Of a DNA stretch of 14,917 bases, positions 7,257 to 12,984 are shown one piece after another. The notes under the pieces are model-generated. The model saw only the letters and a program-made list of their open reading frames with translations, was not told where the DNA came from and did not search any database. Both the position numbers and the translations under genes were made by a program. Source of the stretch: DATJWY01 sp035500775 (GTDB taxonomy: Bacteria; Pseudomonadota; Alphaproteobacteria; Acetobacterales; Acetobacteraceae); contig DATJWY010000182.1 in the NCBI GenBank assembly GCA_035500775.1, forward strand, positions 1 through 14,917, read 5' to 3'. The number at the start of each line of letters is the position of its first letter. Positions within the stretch are counted from its first letter, which is position 1.

Positions 7257-8036
7257 ATGGTGATTTTCGAATGGCTGTACCAGCTTAATTTGGTGGTCCT
7301 CTATCCCCTGACCATCATCCTGATCGCGGGAGGCGCCGAGCTTGGCAACTGGATCGGCAGGCGGTTTCGCCGAACGGAACCCGCGGGTGCGACTATCGGC
7401 ACGCTGACAGGTGCGGCTCTTGGTCTTCTTGCGCTGCTCCTCGCGTTCAGTTTTTCGATCGCGCTGTCGCTTTATGACGTGCGCCGCAATTTGATTCTGG
7501 AGGAGGCCAATGCGATCAGCAGCACGGCGAACTTCGCCCTGATGCTGCCTGAGCCGGCGCAGGAACCTATCCTGAGCCTGCTGCGCGACTATGCCGCGGT
7601 CAGGATCACGCTCGATGTGTCCTACGTCCCATCGAAGATGGAGCGAGAAATTGCCCGGTCATTGGATCTCCAGTCCCGGCTGTGGCAGCAGGCCATCGCG
7701 GTCACCGCAACGGCTCCGCAGTCGCTGCCTGCCTACCGTTTCGTCGCCTCGTTGAATGAGATGAACAACATTCATGAAAAGCTGGTCACTGCCCTGCGCT
7801 GCCATGTCCCGGGCGCGGTCATGTTTATACTCATCGGTGTCGCGATGGTGGCGATGGGACTCACCGGCTACAACGCAGGCGTTGCCGGAGCCCGACAACG
7901 CCTGCCCAACCTGATCATGTCCTTCACGGTCGCCGTATTGATTTTGATGGTTGTCGATCTCGACCGGCCGAATCGTGGGCTGATACAGGTGCCCGTTCAG
8001 GCGCTCGTCGACGCGACTCAGGGCATCCGGCCATAG
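7257..8036 (+). CDS. DUF4239 (bestrophin-like) membrane protein
   Basis: 259 residues from ATG 7257, preceded by GGGAGGA at 7247-7253. A GTG four codons earlier (7245) would overlap that ribosome site and is less likely. There are two N-terminal membrane segments (about 8-28 and 48-72), a soluble middle with a helical EEANAISSTANFAL region (about 85-98), and two C-terminal membrane segments (about 186-208 and 218-236). The ending DLDRPNRGLIQVPVQAL (about 234-250) is the signature I associate with DUF4239, a family proposed to be distantly related to bestrophin anion channels. Function is not established. It is divergent from the phosphatase gene across 262 nt and is followed by a strong hairpin at 8043-8072. 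The family call rests on the C-terminal motif and topology. Confidence 0.82.
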   Translation: MVIFEWLYQLNLVVLYPLTIILIAGGAELGNWIGRRFRRTEPAGATIGTLTGAALGLLALLLAFSFSIALSLYDVRRNLILEEANAISSTANFALMLPEPAQEPILSLLRDYAAVRITLDVSYVPSKMEREIARSLDLQSRLWQQAIAVTATAPQSLPAYRFVASLNEMNNIHEKLVTALRCHVPGAVMFILIGVAMVAMGLTGYNAGVAGARQRLPNLIMSFTVAVLILMVVDLDRPNRGLIQVPVQALVDATQGIRP

Positions 8037-8042
8037 AACGGC

Positions 8043-8072
8043 ATGAGTTCGGACGGAATCGTCTGAACTCAT
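8043..8072 (+). terminator. 13-bp hairpin after the DUF4239 gene
   Basis: ATGAGTTCGGACG (8043-8055) pairs with CGTCTGAACTCAT (8060-8072) across the tetraloop GAAT, with a single mismatch that would be a G-U pair in RNA. It begins 7 nt after the stop codon. What follows is AAAATTACC rather than a U-run, so it is either a weak or factor-assisted terminator or a 3' stabilising stem. The outer half-motif GAACTCAT occurs again at 8123-8130. Confidence 0.6.
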
Positions 8073-8229
8073 AAAATTACCGGAAAATACAGCGACTTAC
8101 ATCACAATGAATGCGCCCGCATGAACTCATTATGATCTGGACGGCATTGGCGTTCCGGCCTTGGATGGTGTCGCGGAACCCTTTGGGCATAAGCGCCGAA
8201 ACCCATCTCCAAACCCTTGGGAGATTTCG

Positions 8230-8838
8230 ATGGACGACCGTCTCAGCCCAGGCGAACCGCCCGATTCCCGCATCGTCGCGATGAGCGCGCTGCTGGCGCG
8301 CAACTGGTGGGCCGTGCTGCTGCGCGGCATCGCCGGCATCCTGTTCGGCCTCGTCGCCCTCGCCTTGCCGGGCATCACGCTCTACACCCTGCTGCTTCTG
8401 TTCGCGGCCTACATGCTGGCGGACGGCCTGTTCGCCATCATTTCCGGCATCCGCGCCGCCGCGCATCATGAACGCTGGAGCCTGCTGCTGCTGGAAGGCG
8501 TGCTGGATCTCGCGATCGGGCTGGTCGCGGCGGCGGTGCCGGGCCTCACCCTGCTGGTGTTCGTCTCCCTGCTCGCGGCCTGGGCGCTGATCTCCGGTAT
8601 CGCCCTCGTCATCGCGGCGTTCCGCCTGCATGCGACGCATGGGCGCTTCCTCCTTGCGCTTTCCGGCTTCGCCTCCATCGTCTGGGGTGCGCTGCTGTTC
8701 GCCTTCCCCGCCGTCGGCGCGGTGGTGCTGACCTGGTGGCTCGGAATCTATGCCCTCGTCTTCGGCGTGCTGCTCACCGTGCTCGGCTTCCGGCTGCGGC
8801 AGCAGCATGCGCAAGGCGGCGCCGCCCCGCTCGGCTGA
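8230..8838 (+). CDS. HdeD family (DUF308) integral membrane protein
   Basis: 202 residues; the ATG at 8230 has GGGAG at 8219-8223, 6 nt upstream. An upstream in-frame ATG at 8161 would add 23 hydrophilic residues without a ribosome site. The protein has about six membrane helices arranged as three copies of a helical-hairpin unit that read alike: LLRGIAGILFGLVALALPGI, then LLEGVLDLAIGLVAAAVPGL, then LSGFASIVWGALLFAFPAV. The NWWAVLLRG start of the first helix is typical of HdeD-like proteins. E. coli HdeD contributes to acid resistance at high cell density; here only membership of DUF308 can be claimed. It is in line with the EipB-like gene 139 nt downstream; the gap contains a GCGCGC-rich stem at about 8868-8887. 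Confidence 0.88.
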   Translation: MDDRLSPGEPPDSRIVAMSALLARNWWAVLLRGIAGILFGLVALALPGITLYTLLLLFAAYMLADGLFAIISGIRAAAHHERWSLLLLEGVLDLAIGLVAAAVPGLTLLVFVSLLAAWALISGIALVIAAFRLHATHGRFLLALSGFASIVWGALLFAFPAVGAVVLTWWLGIYALVFGVLLTVLGFRLRQQHAQGGAAPLG

Positions 8839-8977
8839 TCCGGCCGGGCCAGCCCCGGCAGCGCCGCGCGCGCCATCGCCGGCGCGCAACGCAGACTCCA
8901 TGCGGGCGCCGCCGCTGGCGGCCCCGCGTACCACGTTCTACCCTGTCCGGCTGGCAAGAAACCGGAGTCCCGCCCGT

Positions 8978-9754
8978 ATGCGCCGTCTGGCCGCCCTTTT
9001 CCTCCTCGCCTGTATCCCCACAGCCGAGGCCGCCGCCCCGCTCGCGGCGCATCACGCCGTTTACAAGCTCGTCCTGCAATCCGCGCGCGGCGACATCATC
9101 GCGGCCACCGGAACCATGACCTACGACATCACCGACGCCTGCACCGGCTGGACCAGCGCGCAACGCCTGCAAATGACGGTCACCAACCGGGACGGGCAGG
9201 ATGTGCGCATGCTGTCCGACTACGCCACCTGGGAAGCCAAGGACGGCACGAAGCTCGACTTCCATATGCGCCAGACCACCGATCAGGCGGTGACCGACCA
9301 GATCGACGGCGAGGCCACGCTCGACCATTCGGGCGGCAGCGGTGCGGTGCGCTACACCAGCCCGCAGGCGAAGATGATGGCCCTGCCGGACGGCACCTTG
9401 CTGCCGATGGCGCATACCGCCGCGCTGATCGCCGCCGCCGAGGCCGGCAAGCGCTTCCTCGCCCTGCCGCTGTTCGACGGCACCGGCACGGACGGGGCAC
9501 AGGACACCTTCATCACCATCGCGAACTGGGGCGGCCCGCAGCCCGTGGCATGGCCGGGCCTCTCCAAGCTGCCCTCCGGCCGGGTGCACATCGCCTTCTT
9601 CACCCGCGCCAAATCGGCGCAGACGCCGGATTACGAGATCGGCATGCGCTACTGGGAAAACGGCGTCGCTGACGACCTGTCGATGAATTTCGGCGACTTC
9701 ACCATGCAGGGGCGGTTGTCCGAATTCCACCTCGCCGCGCCGCCGCATTGCTGA
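8978..9754 (+). CDS. eipB: EipB-like (DUF1849) periplasmic envelope-integrity protein
   Basis: 258 residues with a Sec signal peptide (MRRLAALFLL...AEA|AAP, cleavage near 18-20). The mature part starts with AAHHAVYKLVL, then a G-T-M-T-Y-D strand, DACTGWTSAQRLQM (Cys55), and an all-beta body with YTSPQAKMMALPDGTLLPMAHTAALIAAAEAGK (about 126-158). Apart from Cys12 in the signal peptide, the only cysteines are Cys55 and the very last residue Cys258. This fits the long-range disulfide described for Brucella EipB (DUF1849), a periplasmic beta-spiral protein needed for envelope integrity. The ATG at 8978 is supported by CGGAG at 8963-8967 and by the signal peptide starting there. It is probably the last gene of the HdeD-EipB pair. 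It ends before a repeat cluster. Confidence 0.85.
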   Translation: MRRLAALFLLACIPTAEAAAPLAAHHAVYKLVLQSARGDIIAATGTMTYDITDACTGWTSAQRLQMTVTNRDGQDVRMLSDYATWEAKDGTKLDFHMRQTTDQAVTDQIDGEATLDHSGGSGAVRYTSPQAKMMALPDGTLLPMAHTAALIAAAEAGKRFLALPLFDGTGTDGAQDTFITIANWGGPQPVAWPGLSKLPSGRVHIAFFTRAKSAQTPDYEIGMRYWENGVADDLSMNFGDFTMQGRLSEFHLAAPPHC

Positions 9755-9801
9755 TGCGGGTGGGGACGGTTTTCGGCGGCTGGCGGGTTAAGGCGCCCCC
9801 C

Positions 9802-9858
9802 CTCCGTGGCCATTCCATCGCTCCTGCGGAACGACGGAACCTTGGGCCACTCCGCCCC
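9802..9858 (+). repeat. 57-nt palindromic dispersed repeat, copy A
   Basis: The left block CTCCGTGGCCATTCCATCG (9802-9820) and the right block GGAACCTTGGGCCAC + TCCGCCCC (9836-9858) flank a 15-nt centre. The two blocks are imperfect inverted repeats of each other (GTGGCCA-TTCC versus GTGGCCCAAGGTTCC read from the other strand). The same two blocks occur at 12717-12772 in the opposite orientation, the left one identical over 19 nt and the right one differing by one extra C. The right end runs on to a GC hairpin at 9872-9890. Confidence 0.8.
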
Positions 9859-9871
9859 GCGACAGAGCCCG

Positions 9872-9890
9872 CTGGGGCCGTCGGCCCCAG
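9872..9890 (+). repeat. hairpin 2 of the GC double stem-loop (partial copy)
   Basis: CTGGGGCC (9872-9879) pairs with GGCCCCAG (9883-9890) over a 3-nt loop and is followed by GCCCC. It is the same stem as hairpin 2 of the copy at 1029-1047. The expected first hairpin is missing; palindromic repeat copy A occupies the position before it. Confidence 0.65.
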
Positions 9891-9926
9891 GCCCCTTTTC
9901 ATGAATGATTCCAAACTCGTGCTGGT

Positions 9927-9968
9927 CTGGGGGCGCTGTCCCCAGCAGGGTGCGGGGCGGAGCCCCGC
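9927..9968 (-). repeat. GC-rich double stem-loop repeat, copy 3
   Basis: On the minus strand hairpin 1 is GCGGGGC/GCCCCGC (9962-9968 and 9952-9958), the linker is ACCCTG (9946-9951), and hairpin 2 is CTGGGG/CCCCAG (9940-9945 and 9927-9932), followed by ACCAG. It lies downstream of the minus-strand MDR oxidoreductase gene (stop at 10030) and so repeats the arrangement seen after the SRAP gene. The 9755-10029 gap holds no gene; it is filled by this copy, the partial copy at 9872-9890 and palindromic copy A. Confidence 0.7.
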
Positions 9969-10029
9969 AGCTTTTCCGCATGCCCCCGCAATTCCAGGCC
10001 AAAGCTTCCTCCAGCGCCCAGGATCCGGT

Positions 10030-11010
10030 TCAAATCCGCAGCAGGTATTTGAAGCCCTGCCCTTCTCGACGAAATTCCCCGAGGCGCTGCGGCAGTTCGT
10101 CGAAATGGCCAAGCCGCATCGGCGGCAGGGGCAATTCGCCGGTGACCAGTTGCTGCATCATGCGCTCACCGGCTTTGACCAGAACCTGCCACTGTCGATC
10201 GGCGCCGTAGGCATGCTGGGCCCCCAGCGCGATTTCGTGAAGCGAAAGGCAATGGGTAAAGGCTGGCAGCGGGTTGCATTCAATGCGCCCCAGCACCGAA
10301 ACCAGATGACCATAATAGCCCAGATGCGGAATCAGGGTTCGCGCAGCTTCTTCGGAGACGAGGTCGATTGCCGCTGAAAAGGGCTCGCCGCCGTTCGCCA
10401 CCCGCAACCGCTCGAGCCAGTCTGGCGCTCGGTAATCAATCGCCGCTTGCGCCCCACGCTGTCGCAGCCAGTCGTGATGACCGCTGCCGGCGCTTGCGAA
10501 GACGCGCATGCCGGCAGTGAGCGAAAGACAGACGGCGAAGCGCCCGACGTTACTGCCGGCCCCATTGATCAGCACGGATTCGCCTCGCAGGTCCGGCAAT
10601 TTCGCCTGCGCCTGCCACGCGGTCAGCCCCGGGCAGGGGAAAGCCGCCGCTGCCTCGTCGCTCAAATGCTCGGGCACCGCCAGCAGCGCCCGCGCCGGCA
10701 CTGAGGTATGCCGTGCAAAACTGCCATGCTGGCGCAAATCGGTGTGATAGGCCACGCGACTGCCGATGCGCCAGTGATGGACGCCGCTGCCGACGGCAAC
10801 GACGACCCCCATGCCATCGACACCGGGCACCTGCCCCGGCTGCCAGGCTGCATGGCCGCTCGCGATGAGTTTCCAATCGACCGGGTTGAAGGCGATAACC
10901 CGGTTCTCGACCAGCACCTCGAATTCATCCAGCGGCGGCACTTCCAGCGCAGCCCGCTGCAGTTGTTCCGGTGCCCCCGGCGCCTGCCAGCGCCATGCTT
11001 CGGTTTGCAT
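10030..11010 (-). CDS. MDR-superfamily NAD(P)H:quinone oxidoreductase / zinc-less alcohol dehydrogenase-like protein
   Basis: 326 residues, usual size for medium-chain reductases. The GroES-like N-terminal half (about 1-125) contains NRVIAFNPVDWKLIASG (36-52) and VPGVDGMGVVVAVGSGV (61-77). A Rossmann half follows, with the nucleotide-binding turn GAGSNVG at 150-156 after GESVLIN. The Cys-rich structural zinc loop of classical alcohol dehydrogenases is absent, and the position that would carry the catalytic Cys reads Asn-Pro-Val-Asp, as in quinone reductase-like members. It probably reduces quinones or activated enals with NADPH in the cytoplasm. A strong Shine-Dalgarno AGGAAGGAG (complement of 11017-11025) precedes the ATG. 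It follows the flavodoxin-fold reductase gene by 39 nt and is likely co-transcribed with it. Confidence 0.9.
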   Translation of the reverse strand: MQTEAWRWQAPGAPEQLQRAALEVPPLDEFEVLVENRVIAFNPVDWKLIASGHAAWQPGQVPGVDGMGVVVAVGSGVHHWRIGSRVAYHTDLRQHGSFARHTSVPARALLAVPEHLSDEAAAAFPCPGLTAWQAQAKLPDLRGESVLINGAGSNVGRFAVCLSLTAGMRVFASAGSGHHDWLRQRGAQAAIDYRAPDWLERLRVANGGEPFSAAIDLVSEEAARTLIPHLGYYGHLVSVLGRIECNPLPAFTHCLSLHEIALGAQHAYGADRQWQVLVKAGERMMQQLVTGELPLPPMRLGHFDELPQRLGEFRREGQGFKYLLRI

Positions 11011-11049
11011 TCTTGGCTCCTTCCTGTGTCCCGGAGTGCGCCTTTACTT

Positions 11050-11580
11050 TTACAACGAGGCAAGCCGTGTAACGTAACGATCTGCCTCCCAGGACAGCAG
11101 TGCGTCGTCCATGACTCGTGTGCCGTGCAGGGAAAAGACGGGCAGCCAACGCATGCCGGTGAGATTGGCCATAGCCTGGAAGGGGCGCAACAGCTCGGAC
11201 ATGGTGAATTGATTGAGGCCACCGGACTGATACATCTCCGCCGGCCCGCCCGCGCTGGTGGCGATCATGAGCTGCTTGCCATGCAATTTGTCGCCGCCTG
11301 AGCCATAAGCAAATCCCCATTCCAGTACCGCGTCCTGCCACTCCTTGAGGATGGCCGGCGAGCTGTACCAGTAGAACGGAAACTGCAGAACGATGATGTC
11401 GTGCTCCAGCAGCAAGGACTGTTCGCGGACGACATCGATCTTCCCGTCCGGGTATACCTTCGTCAGATCATGAATGGTGACAGCAGGCAGCACAGCTGCC
11501 GCCTCCAGCAGAGCACGGTTGATACGAGAGGCATCCCGGTTGCGGTGGGCATAGACCAGCAGAATACGTTTGTCCGGCAA
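11050..11580 (-). CDS. flavodoxin-fold NAD(P)H-dependent quinone reductase (KefF/MdaB/YheR type)
   Basis: 176 residues beginning at a TTG codon (11578-11580). The start is fixed by AGGAG (complement of 11588-11592) 7 nt upstream and by the family's N-terminal strand KRILLVYAH. Visible features are the FMN-phosphate loop AHRNRDASRIN (11-21), the QFPFYWYSSPAILKEW stretch (66-81) with the flavin/quinone pocket aromatic residues, VLEWGFAYG (85-93) followed by LHGK, and the TSAGGP loop (108-113). This is Flavodoxin_2 in the KefF/MdaB branch: two-electron reduction of quinones by NAD(P)H in the cytoplasm. No KefC antiporter gene is adjacent, so kefF is not assigned. With the MDR reductase gene downstream it forms an electrophile/quinone detoxification pair. 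Its upstream region is an IS remnant, so any native promoter has been replaced or displaced. Confidence 0.9.
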   Translation of the reverse strand: MPDKRILLVYAHRNRDASRINRALLEAAAVLPAVTIHDLTKVYPDGKIDVVREQSLLLEHDIIVLQFPFYWYSSPAILKEWQDAVLEWGFAYGSGGDKLHGKQLMIATSAGGPAEMYQSGGLNQFTMSELLRPFQAMANLTGMRWLPVFSLHGTRVMDDALLSWEADRYVTRLASL

Positions 11581-11590
11581 GAGTTTTCTC

Positions 11591-11976
11591 CTAAACGCGC
11601 AGGAGGGGGTCTAGGATAATCGTCTGACGAAAATTAGCCCAAAACCAGGTATGGCTGATCCTTCGTACGAGCAGGTTTCCCATGGCGATGAAGATCGTGG
11701 CCTCCGACACATCGAGGCGGCGTTCGTAATCACGGACGAGGCAGCGGTATTGGGTCAACCGGCCGAGGCTGCGTTCCACCACCCAGCGGCGGTGGGACCA
11801 CCTTGAAGCCCAGGCCGGTGTCGGAGCGGCGCACGACCTCGACCGCGAAATCGAGGAAGGCAGCCTTGTCGAGCAGCTTGCAGCGGCTATAGGCGCCATC
11901 GGCGAAGAAGTGTTTGATCCCCGGCCACCGCTTGCGGATGGCGTCCAGGATCGGCTCAAGCCTTTTCCAAACAACC
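11591..11976 (-). pseudogene. IS5-family transposase remnant, 5'-truncated and frameshifted
   Basis: Read on the minus strand, one frame from about 11976 gives KRLEPILDAIRKRWPG, then KHFFADGAYSRCKLLDKAAFL and VEVVRRSDTGLGFKVVP. The next frame continues with RWVVERSLGRLTQYRCLVRDYERRLDVSEA and ends at TAG 11591-11593. These are the second Asp (FADGAY) and the Glu (RWVVER) regions of an IS5-type DDE transposase. One extra base at about 11785-11800 (probably an additional C in the CCACCGCCGC run) separates the frames. The N-terminal half, including the first catalytic Asp, is missing; the remnant starts next to the vapC stop codon. It is non-functional. Its 3' end lies against the ribosome binding site of the reductase gene, so the IS end and that gene's leader are joined. 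Confidence 0.88.
11613..11642 (-). promoter_or_regulatory. possible promoter inside IS remnant reading into the quinone-reductase operon
   Basis: On the minus strand TTGGGC (complement of 11637-11642) and TATCCT (complement of 11613-11618) are 18 nt apart and lie about 30 nt before the TTG start of the flavodoxin-fold reductase gene. The match is partial (the -35 keeps TTG, the -10 four of six), so this is a candidate only. Confidence 0.35.
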
Positions 11977-11978
11977 TC

Positions 11979-12383
11979 TCAGGCGGTTTTAAACGGATTC
12001 CGGATCTGAAGTTGGCCCTCTATTTCCATGCCATCCTGCATGTCCTCGCTATGCAGGATCGCGCATCCCCCCTTTAGCGCCGCGGCGACAATGAGGGCAT
12101 CGAACACCGGGAAGCCGTGGCGTTCAGCCAGTTGCATGGCGCGCTGGTGAATCTCAAGGTCGAGAGGATGGATGGTGCCGCAAAGCGCACGGATCGCGGC
12201 CAGCGCCTCAGTGACTTCCGCCCAATTCATGCCGAGCTTGCGGCGCGCGACGTTGGCGAATTCGTTCAGGGCCTGAACGCTGGTGTCGCACCGGCGCACG
12301 AGGATGGCTTTGGCGATGGCAGCCCGTTTGTCATCCGCAAAAGCGTAGACCAGAACGTTGGTGTCGAGAAACTCGCGCGCCAC
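11979..12383 (-). CDS. vapC: VapC-type PIN-domain toxin (ribonuclease)
   Basis: 134 residues with a GTG start at 12381-12383. The PIN-domain acidic residues are all present: Asp7 in FLDTNVLVYAF, Glu41 in ALNEFANV, Asp95 in FDALIVAAAL, and Asp114 in SEDMQDG. The start is fixed by Asp7, which in VapC proteins is always within the first few residues. VapC toxins are Mg2+-dependent RNases that cut tRNA or rRNA when not bound by VapB. The gene follows vapB on the same strand, and the start lies inside the vapB open frame. There is no convincing ribosome binding site, so translation may depend on coupling to vapB. The C-terminus (IRNPFKTA) ends 2 nt from the IS remnant, but the length is normal, so the toxin appears intact. 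Confidence 0.93.
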   Translation of the reverse strand: MAREFLDTNVLVYAFADDKRAAIAKAILVRRCDTSVQALNEFANVARRKLGMNWAEVTEALAAIRALCGTIHPLDLEIHQRAMQLAERHGFPVFDALIVAAALKGGCAILHSEDMQDGMEIEGQLQIRNPFKTA

Positions 12384-12619
12384 GTGGGTCTGCGCTCGTT
12401 CGACTCTTCACGGTCGAATTTCCAGCCGGGCGGAATGGGCTTGCGCAGCGCGCGGATGCGCTCAAGGGCCCGTTCACGACTCTTGTCGCGGGCGATGTCA
12501 AATGCGCGCTCGCCGGCGATGTGGATTTCCACGTCGTCGCTTTCCTTGAGCGACAGCGCTTCCACGATCGCGGCGGGCAGACGAATGGCGAGGCTGTTGC
12601 CCCAGCGCGCAATCCGCAT
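12266..12619 (-). CDS. vapB: VapB/AbrB-type antitoxin, frame running on into vapC
   Basis: The first 76 residues are a normal antitoxin: an N-terminal AbrB/MazE-like DNA-binding fold (MRIARWGNSLAIRLPAAIVEAL, then LKESDDVEIHI) and a charged C-terminal toxin-binding segment (about 40-76) ending PPGWKFDREESNER. Antitoxins of this type usually stop right there. Here the frame stays open to 117 residues (TGA at 12266-12268), overlapping vapC by 118 nt. The extra residues are simply vapC read in another frame. Either the real product has a 41-residue tail, or a stop codon was lost by mutation. It should neutralise VapC and repress its own promoter through the palindrome at 12633-12655. The ATG at 12617-12619 is preceded only by a weak AGAG-type ribosome site. 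Confidence 0.85.
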   Translation of the reverse strand: MRIARWGNSLAIRLPAAIVEALSLKESDDVEIHIAGERAFDIARDKSRERALERIRALRKPIPPGWKFDREESNERRPTWRASFSTPTFWSTLLRMTNGLPSPKPSSCAGATPAFRP

Positions 12620-12632
12620 GGCGCACTCTATT

Positions 12633-12655
12633 GATATACCTTGTTTACGTATATC
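12633..12655 (-). promoter_or_regulatory. vapBC operator palindrome
   Basis: A perfect inverted repeat, GATATAC (12633-12639) and GTATATC (12649-12655), is separated by 9 nt. It lies 13 nt upstream of the vapB ATG in an AT-rich island within GC-rich DNA. Its size and place fit the autoregulatory operator of AbrB-fold VapB antitoxins, bound by the VapBC complex. The sequence is seen directly; the regulatory role is inferred from the family. Confidence 0.75.
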
Positions 12656-12689
12656 TTTCTATGGCGAATGCAAGACGATGAGGCGGTGA

Positions 12690-12782
12690 CGCCCCCCAAC
12701 CAGTGCCGGGGTCCGGGGGGCGGAGTGGCCAAGGTTCCATCTGCCGGAACGGACGATGGAATGGCCACGGAGGGGCGCCCCT
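12690..12782 (-). repeat. palindromic dispersed repeat, copy B, with flanking GC hairpins
   Basis: The core (12717-12772) carries GGGGCGGAGTGGCCAAGG + TTCC (12717-12738) and CGATGGAATGGCCACGGAG (12754-12772). These are the two blocks of copy A at 9802-9858 on the other strand. To one side is a hairpin CGCCCCCC/GGGGGGCG (12690-12697 with 12715-12722). To the other is the perfect palindrome AGGGGCGCCCCT (12771-12782). Unlike copy A, which lies between convergent genes, this copy sits between the divergently transcribed vapBC and helicase genes. Confidence 0.8.
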
Positions 12783-12851
12783 GGCCTACCCCGGCAAGCG
12801 CCTCCCCGCATTCCGCACACACCCCGGCATGCCACCCCTTGGGGATGCGGC

Positions 12852-12881
12852 TTGTCTGGCAGAGCGTTAGAAGCGTAGAAT
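12852..12881 (+). promoter_or_regulatory. candidate sigma-70-type promoter for the helicase gene
   Basis: TTGTCT (12852-12857) and TAGAAT (12876-12881) are 18 nt apart and lie about 100 nt before the helicase ATG. This is the best promoter-like pair in the 12783-12984 region, which otherwise contains no feature I can name. Confidence 0.4.
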
Positions 12882-12984
12882 CAGAGGGTTGCAGAGCGTC
12901 GATCTCATGGGCGGACCGCGCCCCTTGTCCCCTGAAACAGTGCAAGCCCGATACGGGCAGAACCCCCCGGAGAGTGCCGACAGG

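Noticed and set aside
6008..7288. 426-codon plus-strand open frame opposite the HAD phosphatase
   Set aside because: Low-complexity Arg/His/Leu sequence; the minus strand has all four HAD motifs and a signal peptide.
8750..8977. Upstream start for the EipB-like protein inside the HdeD gene
   Set aside because: The added 76 residues are a shifted reading of HdeD, and the signal peptide starts at the ATG at 8978.
10030..11580. Assignment of the reductase pair to KefF/KefC potassium efflux
   Set aside because: The second gene is an MDR oxidoreductase, not a KefC antiporter, so only a general quinone-reduction role is supported.
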